Shown here: positions 51,553-61,216 of the stretch, one piece after another
Position numbering within the stretch: the stretch's first letter is position 1
How the letters are laid out: the number at the start of each line of letters is the position of its first letter
Source of the DNA: an uncultured Muribaculaceae bacterium
GTDB taxonomy: Bacteria > Bacteroidota > Bacteroidia > Bacteroidales > Muribaculaceae
Direction: 5' to 3'
Assembly: GCA_958436175.1 (NCBI GenBank)
Contig: CAUBJF010000002.1
Span: 186,001-250,000 of the forward strand
DNA length: 64,000 nucleotides
Notes under the pieces: model-generated
Seen by the model: the letters and a program-made list of their open reading frames with translations, nothing else
Told to the model about the DNA's origin: nothing
The model's database searches: none
Made by a program: the position numbers and the translations under genes

Positions 51553-52695
51553 ATGAAAATTTCGATATATATATTTAGCGGATTGCTGACAATGTCTTCA
51601 TTGATGGCTCTGAGTTGCAAGCATCAGAGCGAAGACCATGAGACAAAAGCTGACAGCCATAATGAAAGTGCCAGTAAGAACAGCGAGGAAATAGTCCTTG
51701 AACCAGAAGCAGCAGTAGTTTTCGGGGTTGACATAGATACTGTGCGAGCAGGAAATTTCCACGAAGTGATTAAAGCGACAGGGCTTGTAATGCCTGCTTC
51801 AGGTGAGACGGGAATAGTATCCGCACCCAAGGACGGGATTGTCCATTTTCGTAAACTGAGCATCGGTTCCGATGTTGCCCGAGGAACTGTCATAGCTTCT
51901 ATCGACTCTCATGCCGTCAGTGGCGGCGACAGCAACGCCGCAGCCAAGGCTGCTCTTGAAACGGCTAAAACCGAGTACGAACGCATTTCAGCTCTTTTTA
52001 AATCGCGTCTTGTCACAGCCTCTGAATATGCTGCAGCCAAGACAGCATACGAACTGGCATTAAACGCCTACAGCCCATCTGCCAGCAACGGTAGCGCAAC
52101 TTCTCCTATTAAAGGTGTCTTGACAGGGCTGCTTGTAGCAGAAGGACAATATGTCGAAGCCGGAACACCTATAGCAACAGTTGCATCAGCTCAATCCGTG
52201 ACACTGAAAGTCGACGTCCCCAGAAAATACAGCTCCCAGCTACCGACAATCGATAACCTTATATTGACTACAACCTACTCTGACAAGCCAATAGATATCG
52301 CTTCCCTTGGGGGATATAGAGTCAAAGGAGCAAACATAGCGTCAGAAACAGGAGCTACAGCATACATTCCTGTGTATTTTACTGTCAACAACAATGGAAG
52401 TTTAGAACCAGGAAGTTCATTCACGGCATATCTCACCGGACTCGATCGTAACAACGTAATAACCGTGCCTGTCAGTGCTCTGTCCGAACAGCAAGGTCAG
52501 TATTACATATACGAACGCCTCGACGATGAATGCTATGCCAAGCACCTTGTCCGCACAGGCAGTTCGGACGGTAAGAAAATTGAGATTTTAAATGGGATAG
52601 AGCCCGGGAAGCTTATTGTAGTTGAGGGTGTAACGACAGTGCGTCTCGCCGAAACCGGCTCTGCCATCCCTGAAGGTCATACCCACAATCATTGA
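51553..52695 (+). CDS. RND efflux periplasmic adaptor (membrane fusion) lipoprotein
   Basis: The adaptor that joins the inner-membrane RND pump to the outer-membrane channel encoded downstream. It is 380 residues with a lipobox-like LSC at Cys22, so it is anchored as a lipoprotein, then a His/Glu-rich stretch, a lipoyl/barrel-sandwich region split by a helical hairpin near 130-165 (KTEYERISALFKSRL), and beta-barrel parts. His residues cluster at both ends (HQSEDHETKADSH and GHTHNH), hinting at metal binding. The ATG at 51553 is preferred to an earlier in-frame codon lying in the promoter. Confidence 0.9.
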   Translation: MKISIYIFSGLLTMSSLMALSCKHQSEDHETKADSHNESASKNSEEIVLEPEAAVVFGVDIDTVRAGNFHEVIKATGLVMPASGETGIVSAPKDGIVHFRKLSIGSDVARGTVIASIDSHAVSGGDSNAAAKAALETAKTEYERISALFKSRLVTASEYAAAKTAYELALNAYSPSASNGSATSPIKGVLTGLLVAEGQYVEAGTPIATVASAQSVTLKVDVPRKYSSQLPTIDNLILTTTYSDKPIDIASLGGYRVKGANIASETGATAYIPVYFTVNNNGSLEPGSSFTAYLTGLDRNNVITVPVSALSEQQGQYYIYERLDDECYAKHLVRTGSSDGKKIEILNGIEPGKLIVVEGVTTVRLAETGSAIPEGHTHNH

Positions 52696-52702
52696 TACGG
52701 CG

Positions 52703-55700
52703 ATGCTTAACAAGATAATACGCGCATCGCTCAACAACCGGCTCGCAGTTCTCATCATCTCGGGATTACTCCTTATCGCCGGTGTGATAACGCTGATGCG
52801 CATGGAGGTTGATATATTTCCGGACCTCAATGCTCCAACCGTCGTCGTGATGACGGAAGCCCCGGGACTCGCACCCGAAGAAGTCGAAAAACTTGTCACA
52901 TATCCGATAGAGACTGCCGTCAATGGTTCGACCGGTGTACGTCGTGTACGTTCGACTTCCAATACCGGCTTTTCCGTCGTTTGGGTTGAGTTCGACTGGG
53001 GAACAGACATATACAGAGCCCGACAGATAGTCTCAGAACGTCTCGACGCTGCATCCGAATCACTTCCACCTGGTGTCGCCAAACCAGTTATGGGACCTCA
53101 GTCATCCATACTCGGAGAGATTATGATTGTAGGACTCACAAGCGATACCACTTCACTGCTGGAATTGCGCCGCATAGCCGAAGTGAACATACGCCCTCGT
53201 CTCCTTGGTCTGGGAGGTGTTTCCGCTGTATCGGTAATAGGCGGAGATGCGCCTGAATTTAGAATCAATATTGATCCGGAGCTCATGAGACTCCATAACG
53301 TCAGCCTTGACGATATTCTTCAGGCCACAGAAGGTCTCAACAGCAATGCCGGGGGAGGCGTGGTCTACGATTACGGAAACGAGTATCTTATCAAAGCCGA
53401 CATCAACACTGCTGATACTGATGAACTTGCTTCCGCAGTAGTACGTGCTGACAAAAACGGGGGTACCATAACACTCGGCGATGTAGCGACTGTCGATATA
53501 GGCCCACGTCTGCCGCGTCTGGGCGTGGCATCGGTCAAAGCAAAGCCTGCTGTACTTATAACAATAACCAAGCAGCCAGGAGTCGGTACCATACAGCTCA
53601 CCGATCGAATCGACAAAGAACTTGGCGAAATAGCAAGCTCTCTGCCATCTGATGTCCACATCGCTACCGATATCTTCCGACAGAGTGACTTCATCGACAA
53701 CTCCATATCGAATCTGCAACGTACCCTCCTCGAAGGTGCTTTCTTCGTCATCATCGTGCTCTTCTTCTTCCTCATGAACCTGCGCACGACTATTATCTCT
53801 ATACTTGCACTGCCACTTTCAATCATTGTATCAGTACTCTTGCTAAACGCAATGGGCTACAGTGTCAATACTATGGTTCTTGGCGGTATCGCCATCGCCA
53901 TCGGGTGCCTTGTGGACGATGCTATTGTTGATGTGGAAAATGTCTATAAAAGGCTACGTGAAAACGCATCTCGGCCCGAAGGCCAACGTAAACAAATCCT
54001 CGACATAGTGTTTCACGCCTCTGCAGAGGTGCGAATGCCTATTTTTAATTCCACGCTGATCATTACGGCGGCTTTCCTGCCGCTATTCTTCCTTACCGGT
54101 ATGGAAGGCCGGATGCTCAAACCTCTTGGAGTGGCATTCATCGTGGCTCTGGCAGCTTCGACTCTTGTCGCCCTTACTTTGACACCTGTCCTCTGCAGTC
54201 TCATGCTCGGGACACAAAAAGAGAATAAAGACCTTTCGAAGGAACCTGCTTTGACTCGTGCACTGAAAAAAGCATACGCCAAGTCCCTCGAGACTGCATT
54301 GCATCATAAAAAAGCACTTCTATGGGGTACAGGGGGTGCATTCGCTATATCCCTTGTGCTGTTTTTCTCTCTTGGACGAAGCTTTCTACCGGGCTTTAAC
54401 GAAGGTTCTTTCACAATTAATATCTCGACTCTGCCAGGCATTTCTCTTGAAGAAAGCGACAAAATAGGACGTGAAGCAGAACGTATCATCCTTGAAACGC
54501 CGGAAATACGGACAGTCGCCAGAAAAACAGGTCGAGCCGAACTCGACGAACATTCCCTTGGTGTCAACGTCTCCGAAATAGAAGCGCCATATACGCTCGA
54601 TAAAAGATCAAGATCCGAAGTAAGCAACGAATTGAGACATAAACTATCAGAAATACCTGGTGCTATTGTCGAAATCGGACAACCAATATCACATCGTATT
54701 GACGCAATGCTCTCAGGTGCTCAGTCGCAGATAGCAATAAAGATTTTCGGACCAGACCTCAACAAACTCTTCTCACTCGGGAAAAAAGTACATGACATCG
54801 CTGGCAGTGTGCCCGGCGTCGTCGACCTGAACATCGAACAGCAGATCGAACGCCCCCAACTCCTTATCAAGCCCAACCGCGACATGCTCGCCCGTTACGG
54901 AATACGTCCCGGCGATCTTTCGCGTCTTGTCGAGACAGCTCTTGGCGGAAGTGTCGTCGCTCAAGTATACCAGGACGGATATGCCTATGACGTAGCGGTG
55001 ATAGTCAAAGAAGATTACAGAAAAAAAATAGGAGATATAGGGATGCTTCCCATCGACAGCAATGCTGGCAAGATACCGCTCTCAGAAGTCGCAGATATAC
55101 AGTCTACCACAGGACCTAACACTATCAATCGTGAAAATGTCGGTCGTCGTCTGCTTATCTCAGCCAATGTCGATGGCAACGACCTCTCCGGCACAGTCGA
55201 CGAGATACGTCATCGCGTAGAAGAAAACATTGAAATACCTGAAGGTTACCATATTGCCTACGGAGGACAGTTCGAAAGCGAGAAAGCTGCCTCACATACA
55301 CTCTTGCTCACTTCCTTAGGGGCGCTCCTGATTATCTTCCTTCTGCTATATGGTGAATTCAAGAATGTTCCGCAGTCTCTTGTCATCCTTGTCAATATGC
55401 CGCTGGCTCTCATCGGAGGCGTTGTGATATTATTTATTTGCGGTGACGAACTCAACATTCCTGCAATTATAGGTTTTATCTCCCTTATGGGTATAAGTAC
55501 TCGAAACGGTATGCTCCTGATGACACGCTACAACCATCTACAACAAGAAGGGGAGGGTCTTGTCGCCCGTATAATCCACGGCTCTACCGACCGCCTTCTA
55601 CCCATCATCATGACAGCACTGACTTCAGCATTGGCTCTTATCCCTCTGGCTGTCAACGGCGATGCCCCGGGCAACGAAATACAGTCGCCGATGGCTCTCG

Positions 55701-55789
55701 TAATACTTGGTGGTCTCATAAGCTCCACCGCTCTTAACATTTATGTCGTACCGGCACTATACGAGCTTCTCAATCGCAAGGAAAAATGA
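52703..55789 (+). CDS. RND efflux pump, heavy-metal (CusA/CzcA-like) family
   Basis: A 1028-residue inner-membrane pump with the RND layout: two sets of one plus five membrane helices with two large periplasmic domains. The N terminus EVDIFPDLNAPTVVV and the VTYPIETAVNG segment are characteristic of the HME group. In the fourth helix the sequence is AIAIGCLVDDAIVDVEN: the central Asp and the later Glu of the proton relay are present, but the first Asp of the DFG-type motif of CzcA is Ala. Substrate, whether metal or organic, is uncertain. Adaptor and TolC genes flank it. Confidence 0.93.
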   Translation: MLNKIIRASLNNRLAVLIISGLLLIAGVITLMRMEVDIFPDLNAPTVVVMTEAPGLAPEEVEKLVTYPIETAVNGSTGVRRVRSTSNTGFSVVWVEFDWGTDIYRARQIVSERLDAASESLPPGVAKPVMGPQSSILGEIMIVGLTSDTTSLLELRRIAEVNIRPRLLGLGGVSAVSVIGGDAPEFRINIDPELMRLHNVSLDDILQATEGLNSNAGGGVVYDYGNEYLIKADINTADTDELASAVVRADKNGGTITLGDVATVDIGPRLPRLGVASVKAKPAVLITITKQPGVGTIQLTDRIDKELGEIASSLPSDVHIATDIFRQSDFIDNSISNLQRTLLEGAFFVIIVLFFFLMNLRTTIISILALPLSIIVSVLLLNAMGYSVNTMVLGGIAIAIGCLVDDAIVDVENVYKRLRENASRPEGQRKQILDIVFHASAEVRMPIFNSTLIITAAFLPLFFLTGMEGRMLKPLGVAFIVALAASTLVALTLTPVLCSLMLGTQKENKDLSKEPALTRALKKAYAKSLETALHHKKALLWGTGGAFAISLVLFFSLGRSFLPGFNEGSFTINISTLPGISLEESDKIGREAERIILETPEIRTVARKTGRAELDEHSLGVNVSEIEAPYTLDKRSRSEVSNELRHKLSEIPGAIVEIGQPISHRIDAMLSGAQSQIAIKIFGPDLNKLFSLGKKVHDIAGSVPGVVDLNIEQQIERPQLLIKPNRDMLARYGIRPGDLSRLVETALGGSVVAQVYQDGYAYDVAVIVKEDYRKKIGDIGMLPIDSNAGKIPLSEVADIQSTTGPNTINRENVGRRLLISANVDGNDLSGTVDEIRHRVEENIEIPEGYHIAYGGQFESEKAASHTLLLTSLGALLIIFLLLYGEFKNVPQSLVILVNMPLALIGGVVILFICGDELNIPAIIGFISLMGISTRNGMLLMTRYNHLQQEGEGLVARIIHGSTDRLLPIIMTALTSALALIPLAVNGDAPGNEIQSPMALVILGGLISSTALNIYVVPALYELLNRKEK

Positions 55790-56970
55790 AAAAAACTATA
55801 ATATACCTTCTGCTCCTCAGCTCGAGCGTTGCATATTCCCAAAGTGACTACCGAGGGTTGATTGAAAGCATACTCGCAGACAACCCTACTCTCTCAGCAC
55901 AGAAAGCCCGAATGGATTCCGAAGTCGAGACTATGAAGGCAGCCAATATGCTTTCAGGACCGGAATTGGAGGCCGGGCTATTGTTCCCGCAGGTCAAAGA
56001 GGAGAGTAAGCGATGGGATGTCGGTATAAGCCAGTCCTTCGACTGGCCCGGAACTTATGCGGCTCGCCGCAGAAGTGCGAGTCACAAAGAAGGAGCTTTC
56101 AGGATGCTCTATCGTTCTGACTATGTGGACAAGGCCCTCGAAGTAAAGCTCTTGCTGACTGACTATGCAAAAGCTGTTGCCGATGTCGAACTTCTTAAGA
56201 TGGCGAGCGATAATCTAAACTCCTTGACCACTGTATATAAAGATGCTTATGAAAAAGGCAATGTAACTATCATTGATTATAAAAAACTACTTCTTGAAAT
56301 ATTCAGTATCGATACGCAAAAAGCACAGGCTGAGTTTACCGCCGAAGGCATACGGCAAAACATTTCGGGACTGTCAGTCAACCCTGTCGAAATACCTCTT
56401 TACTGGTCTTTCCCCGGCGAAAAGCTTAGAGGGGAAACAGAATATATCGAGGAAATCGAATTGAAAGATCCAACAGACAAAGCAAACGGGCTGTTGATTT
56501 CTTCTGCTGAGGAGGACACAAAACTTTCAAAATTAATGTCCTTACCCGGCTTCTCCTTGGGATACAGGCACGCCTTTGAAGACGGAAAACACTTCAATGG
56601 TTTTTCTGTCGGCGTATCTTTTGCAAGCTGGAGCCGCAAACACAGCGAATTGGCAGCTTTAAATGCTGAACAAGCACAAAAACTTGAAGCTATCGATTAT
56701 AGTATTAAGACAAAGGCCAAAATTCGGAGTGACTATGCACTTGCCACCAGGCTGGAAAGCAGGATCAAAAAAGCTTCAAGTCTATTCGCCAAAGATGACT
56801 ATGTATTACTCCTGAAAAAATCCCTCGAAGGTGGAGCAATAACACTCTACGACTTTCTTAATGAGGTCAACAACTATATACAGATGAAAAAGGACTACAT
56901 AGAACTTCTCTATAACTATGAGATCGTAGTTTCAAAACTCAACCGCTACGACTTGCTTCCTAATGATTGA
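55786..56970 (+). CDS. TolC-family outer-membrane channel
   Basis: The outer-membrane exit duct of the tripartite system. A 394-residue protein with a signal peptide (about 1-19, ending YSQ) and two long helical repeats rich in Ala, Lys and Glu, as in CusC/CzcC channels. It starts within the pump gene stop (ATGA-type overlap) and overlaps the following FemAB-like gene by eight bases, so four genes are tightly coupled. Confidence 0.9.
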   Translation: MKKTIIYLLLLSSSVAYSQSDYRGLIESILADNPTLSAQKARMDSEVETMKAANMLSGPELEAGLLFPQVKEESKRWDVGISQSFDWPGTYAARRRSASHKEGAFRMLYRSDYVDKALEVKLLLTDYAKAVADVELLKMASDNLNSLTTVYKDAYEKGNVTIIDYKKLLLEIFSIDTQKAQAEFTAEGIRQNISGLSVNPVEIPLYWSFPGEKLRGETEYIEEIELKDPTDKANGLLISSAEEDTKLSKLMSLPGFSLGYRHAFEDGKHFNGFSVGVSFASWSRKHSELAALNAEQAQKLEAIDYSIKTKAKIRSDYALATRLESRIKKASSLFAKDDYVLLLKKSLEGGAITLYDFLNEVNNYIQMKKDYIELLYNYEIVVSKLNRYDLLPND

Positions 56971-57901
56971 TATAGAAAGATATAAGTCGTCTTTGTACGG
57001 TGATTGGGACAGGTTTGTCAAAGAATCACGCAATGGCACATTCCTCCATTTACGTGGCTATATGGACTATCATTCCGATCGTTTCGAAGACTGCTCTGTC
57101 ATTGCCAAAAACAAAAAAGGTTCCATACTTGCAGTCCTACCGGCAAATCGCCGCGAGTCTACGCTCTATTCGCATCAAGGACTGACCTATGGTGGCTGGC
57201 TGTTATCGCCAGACACCAATATAGTTACAATGATGGAGATATGGAGCGCGATGAACGATTTTCTCACTGAGTCCGGCATAGACTCTATGGTATATAAACC
57301 GGTTCCTCATATCTATCATAAATATCCATGCGAGGAAGATCTTTATGTCGTGTGGAGGAATGGAGGAAAGTTAGAAGTTGTCCAGTCTTCAACTGTCATT
57401 GACCTACGGAAACCTTATAGATTCGACATGACAGCCCGTCGAAAAGTCCGCAAGACGAGCCAGCTCGGGGTCGAATATCATGAGTGCGTGAACTGGAAAG
57501 CTTACTGGGGATTGTTAGAATCTTGTCTCTCGGAGCGACATTCAACCAGACCTGTTCATACTCTCGAAGAGATTCTTCTTCTCCGTGAGCGTTTTCCTGA
57601 GAATATAAAACTATATACAGCACAGATGGACCATGAGATGTTGGCAGGGGTTGTTATGTACCTTACCGACACAACTGCACATTGTCAGTATATCGCTTCG
57701 ACATTCCAAGGACGAGAGCTCAATATTCTTCCAGGCCTTTTCGACTATCTGATTGAAACATATAGGAAAGATAAGCTCTATTTCGATTTTGGAACGAGCA
57801 ATGAAGATGCCGGCCACTATTTGAACGAAGGTCTGTCTCTTCAAAAGAACAGTTTCGGAGGAAGAACGGTGGTATTCAGCACATACCATATCGAATTGTG
57901 A
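56963..57901 (+). CDS. FemAB/GNAT-like acyltransferase family protein
   Basis: A 312-residue cytoplasmic protein with two GNAT-like halves. The N-terminal part has GTFLHLRGYMDYH and a RRKVRKTSQLGVE segment, the C-terminal part LAGVVMYLTDTTAHCQYIAST and a DFGTSNEDAG segment. This pattern is seen in FemAB-like and PEP-CTERM-associated transferases that move an acyl or aminoacyl group. The acceptor is unknown. The eight-base overlap with the TolC gene puts it in the efflux operon, an unusual partner. Confidence 0.7.
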   Translation: MIDIERYKSSLYGDWDRFVKESRNGTFLHLRGYMDYHSDRFEDCSVIAKNKKGSILAVLPANRRESTLYSHQGLTYGGWLLSPDTNIVTMMEIWSAMNDFLTESGIDSMVYKPVPHIYHKYPCEEDLYVVWRNGGKLEVVQSSTVIDLRKPYRFDMTARRKVRKTSQLGVEYHECVNWKAYWGLLESCLSERHSTRPVHTLEEILLLRERFPENIKLYTAQMDHEMLAGVVMYLTDTTAHCQYIASTFQGRELNILPGLFDYLIETYRKDKLYFDFGTSNEDAGHYLNEGLSLQKNSFGGRTVVFSTYHIEL

Positions 57902-57912
57902 CTTTTATTTAT

Positions 57913-57920
57913 TACCTTTG
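57913..57920 (+). promoter_or_regulatory. -7 element of the tricorn-like gene
   Basis: TACCTTTG, 29 bases before the ATG at 57950. A -33 TTG occurs only at 14 bases, so support is partial. Confidence 0.5.
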
Positions 57921-57949
57921 CCTATCAAACATCTTAAGATATTTCCTGC

Positions 57950-60900
57950 ATGAAGAAAAAGACATTACTATCCGTACTGCTTGCAACGACTTTTGTAGGT
58001 TTTGCAAACGAAGCACCGTTATGGATTCGCGATGCCAAAATATCGCCCGACGGTAAACAAATTGTATTTACGTACAAAGGCGATATCTTCACAGTACCCA
58101 TAAGCGGAGGCGAAGCCCGGAGGCTCACTTCGCAACCAACGTATGAAACTTCTCCCGTATGGAGTCCGGATAGCCGAACTATAGCCTTCTCATCGGATCG
58201 CTATGGTAATTTTGATGTCTTCACCGTATCTGCCGATGGCAAATCGGAACAATGGAAACGACTTACATTCAATTCGGCATCAGAGACACCCGAAAGCTTC
58301 ACACCCGACGGTAAAGCTATACTCTACTCTGCCGCCATCCAGGATCCTGCATCAAGCGCGCTCTTCCCGACTTCACGTATGACTGAGCTATACTCCGTAT
58401 CGGTCGACGGCGGCGCTTCAACTCAGATACTTGCAACTCCGGCGCGAAATATCTCTTGGGCTCCAGACGGAAAGAGCTTTTTATATGAAGATGTCAAGGG
58501 TTTTGAAGACCAGTGGCGCAAGCATCATACCTCGTCGGTGACACGCGACATATGGCGCTATACGCCCTCTACAGGGAAACACACCAAGCTTATTGACAGG
58601 GCTGGAGAAGATCTTTCTCCGGTCGATGCCGGGAATGCTATCTACTTCCTGAGCGAACGTGAGCCTTCCAAATCGCTAAACGTTTACAAGGCAGATGGCA
58701 ACAACTTCGGCAATGTCCAGCAGCTGACTTCATTCAAAAAGCATCCCGTACGTTTTCTCTCAAGAAGCAATGACGGAACTATGGCTTTTACTTATGACGG
58801 AGAGCTCTATACAATGAAAGAGGGCTCAAAACCCTCTAAGGTAAATGTCAATATAGTAGGTGATTTTGCTGATGAAGTACGCAAGGTAACTTATACCCGG
58901 GATGCATCCGAAGCTGTAGCTTCGCCTAACGGCAAGAATATTGCCTTCATCGTTCGTGGAGATATCTACGTAACTCCCGTCGAATATAAGACCACAAAGG
59001 CTATCACACGCACTCCCGAAGCAGAAAGTGATGTAAGCTGGGCCAACGACAGCACTCTGTATTATACATCCGAACGAGACGGCAGATATAACATCTACCG
59101 AGCCACTATAGCCAATCCCGACCAGGATCCTGACTTGGCTCACGCAACTATCATCAAGGAAGAACGTGTTTTTGCCGGTGACAAAAACGAACGCACATGT
59201 CCTAAAGTGTCCCCCGACGGAAAGAAGCTGTCATTTATACTCAACCGCAACAAGCTCGCGGTAATGGATATAAAGAGCGGCAAGGTCAAAGAACTGACCG
59301 ATGGATCTACTTACCGTCAGCGCAACGGTCGATTCTTCTATACTTGGTCCCCCGACTCGCGATGGATTGCACTTGACATCGTTGACCGTCGACATGATCC
59401 TTATACATACATAGCGATTATCAATGTTGAAGACGGTAGCTTGACAAACCTTACGAACAGCGGTTATTTCGACGAAGCTCCCCAGTGGGTTTTCGACGGC
59501 AATGCCATAGCCTTCGCTTCCGAACGTCTCGGTATGCGCAATCACGCATCATGGGGTTCCCAGATGGATGTTTTCCTCGTTTTCATGAACCGTGATGCAT
59601 ACGACGAATTCATGCTTTCAGAAGAAGACAAAGAGATTGCCAAGAAAGCCAAAGATGCAAAAAAAGCCAAAGTAGAAAAGACTGACAAGAAAAAAGACAA
59701 GAAAGACAAAGAGGATAAAGAAGACGATAAGGATACTGTAGAACCTATCAATGTGGAACTCGATGGTATTTTCGATCGTCAGGTACGCTTAACACCGATG
59801 TCGACCGACCTTCGTTCATTTGTCCTCGACGGCAAAGGGAAGAACCTCTACTTTGTATCCGGTCTTGACGAAGAACTCGCCATTTGGGAATATGATATTG
59901 AAAAAGAGAGCCTGAAAATGCAGCACCGCCTCAGTGATGAGAGTGCCGACTTCGAAATCACACCCGATGGAAACAACATCTTCCTCTTCGGGAATACACT
60001 TTATAAGTTCGGATCATCCCTCAAGCCAATCAGCTTCGCGGCAGAAATGGCCCTCGACCCGAAGGCTGAGCGTAAGTTCATGTTCGACAACGCCGAACGT
60101 GAAGAACGCGAACGTTTCTATACGAAGGACATGCACGGTGTAGACTGGACTTCCATGTCGGAAGATTACCGTAAGTTCCTGCCACATATCAATAACAATT
60201 ATGATTTCGCAGAGCTTCTAAGCGAATGGCTCGGAGAACTCAACGTGAGCCATACTGGCGGTCGTTTCGGAGGCGTTTCTTCTGGTATCCGCATGGCGGA
60301 GCGCACAGCATCGCTCGGTGTCCTTTTCGACATGAACTATACCGGAAAGGGTGTACGCATAGAGGAAATTCTTGAAAAAGGACCTCTGTACAACCTTGAC
60401 CCCATCGTCGAAACTGGCACCATCATTGAAAAAATCAATGGAGAAGAAATCACAAACGAAATGCCGGTCGATCGTCTTCTTGCCGATACCGCCGGTGACC
60501 GCACTCTGCTCTCTTTGATTGATAAAGACGGAACTAAACGCGATATCGTCGTCAAACCTATCTCGTCAGGGCGTCTGAACACACTGCTCTACGACCGGTG
60601 GGTTAAACAGCGCGCCGCTGATGTTGACCGCTTGTCCAATGGCCGTCTTGGCTACGTCCATATTTCTTCGATGAATGATGCATCCTTCCGTAAAGTCTAC
60701 TCCGACCTCCTCGGAAAATACAACGACAAGGAAGGTGTAGTAATCGACATACGCTGGAATGGCGGGGGCCGTCTACACGAAGATATCGAAGTCCTTCTAA
60801 GCGGAGAAAAATACTTCACACAGGAAATACGCGGCGAAGCGACCTGCGATATGCCATCGCGTCGCTGGAACAAGCCATCAATCATGGTCATAGCCGAGCC

Positions 60901-61216
60901 TTGCTACTCTAATGCGCATGGCACGCCGTGGGTCTACAGCCACCGTAAGCTCGGTAAGACTGTAGGAATGCCGGTCCCAGGCACCATGACCTCTGTCAAC
61001 TGGGTAACAATGCAGGACCCCTCCCTCATTTTCGGTATCCCAGTCGTAGGCTACCGTCTTGCAGACGGTTCTGTACTTGAGAATCAGCAGCTCGAGCCGG
61101 ACATCAAAGTAGCAAACACCCCCGAGGGCATTGTGTCTGGCGAAGATCTACAGATCAAAGCCGCTGTTGAAGAACTTCTTAAAGAGATAGACTCTGTCAA
61201 AACAGTTAAACGATGA
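57950..61216 (+). CDS. Secreted tricorn-like protease (S41 family)
   Basis: A 1088-residue protein with a signal peptide (about 1-20), then WD40-type beta-propeller repeats over roughly residues 25-540 (SPDGKQIVF, SPDSRTIAF and similar), a highly charged Lys/Asp linker near 565-600, further propeller, a PDZ-like region near 785-870 and the S41 catalytic domain. The catalytic parts match tricorn: Ser-His in ELNVSHTGG, the nucleophile in PCYSNAHG and a Glu in VLENQQLEPD. The residue after the nucleophile is Asn, where Thermoplasma tricorn has Asp for basic P1 preference. It would degrade oligopeptides outside the inner membrane. Confidence 0.92.
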   Translation: MKKKTLLSVLLATTFVGFANEAPLWIRDAKISPDGKQIVFTYKGDIFTVPISGGEARRLTSQPTYETSPVWSPDSRTIAFSSDRYGNFDVFTVSADGKSEQWKRLTFNSASETPESFTPDGKAILYSAAIQDPASSALFPTSRMTELYSVSVDGGASTQILATPARNISWAPDGKSFLYEDVKGFEDQWRKHHTSSVTRDIWRYTPSTGKHTKLIDRAGEDLSPVDAGNAIYFLSEREPSKSLNVYKADGNNFGNVQQLTSFKKHPVRFLSRSNDGTMAFTYDGELYTMKEGSKPSKVNVNIVGDFADEVRKVTYTRDASEAVASPNGKNIAFIVRGDIYVTPVEYKTTKAITRTPEAESDVSWANDSTLYYTSERDGRYNIYRATIANPDQDPDLAHATIIKEERVFAGDKNERTCPKVSPDGKKLSFILNRNKLAVMDIKSGKVKELTDGSTYRQRNGRFFYTWSPDSRWIALDIVDRRHDPYTYIAIINVEDGSLTNLTNSGYFDEAPQWVFDGNAIAFASERLGMRNHASWGSQMDVFLVFMNRDAYDEFMLSEEDKEIAKKAKDAKKAKVEKTDKKKDKKDKEDKEDDKDTVEPINVELDGIFDRQVRLTPMSTDLRSFVLDGKGKNLYFVSGLDEELAIWEYDIEKESLKMQHRLSDESADFEITPDGNNIFLFGNTLYKFGSSLKPISFAAEMALDPKAERKFMFDNAEREERERFYTKDMHGVDWTSMSEDYRKFLPHINNNYDFAELLSEWLGELNVSHTGGRFGGVSSGIRMAERTASLGVLFDMNYTGKGVRIEEILEKGPLYNLDPIVETGTIIEKINGEEITNEMPVDRLLADTAGDRTLLSLIDKDGTKRDIVVKPISSGRLNTLLYDRWVKQRAADVDRLSNGRLGYVHISSMNDASFRKVYSDLLGKYNDKEGVVIDIRWNGGGRLHEDIEVLLSGEKYFTQEIRGEATCDMPSRRWNKPSIMVIAEPCYSNAHGTPWVYSHRKLGKTVGMPVPGTMTSVNWVTMQDPSLIFGIPVVGYRLADGSVLENQQLEPDIKVANTPEGIVSGEDLQIKAAVEELLKEIDSVKTVKR

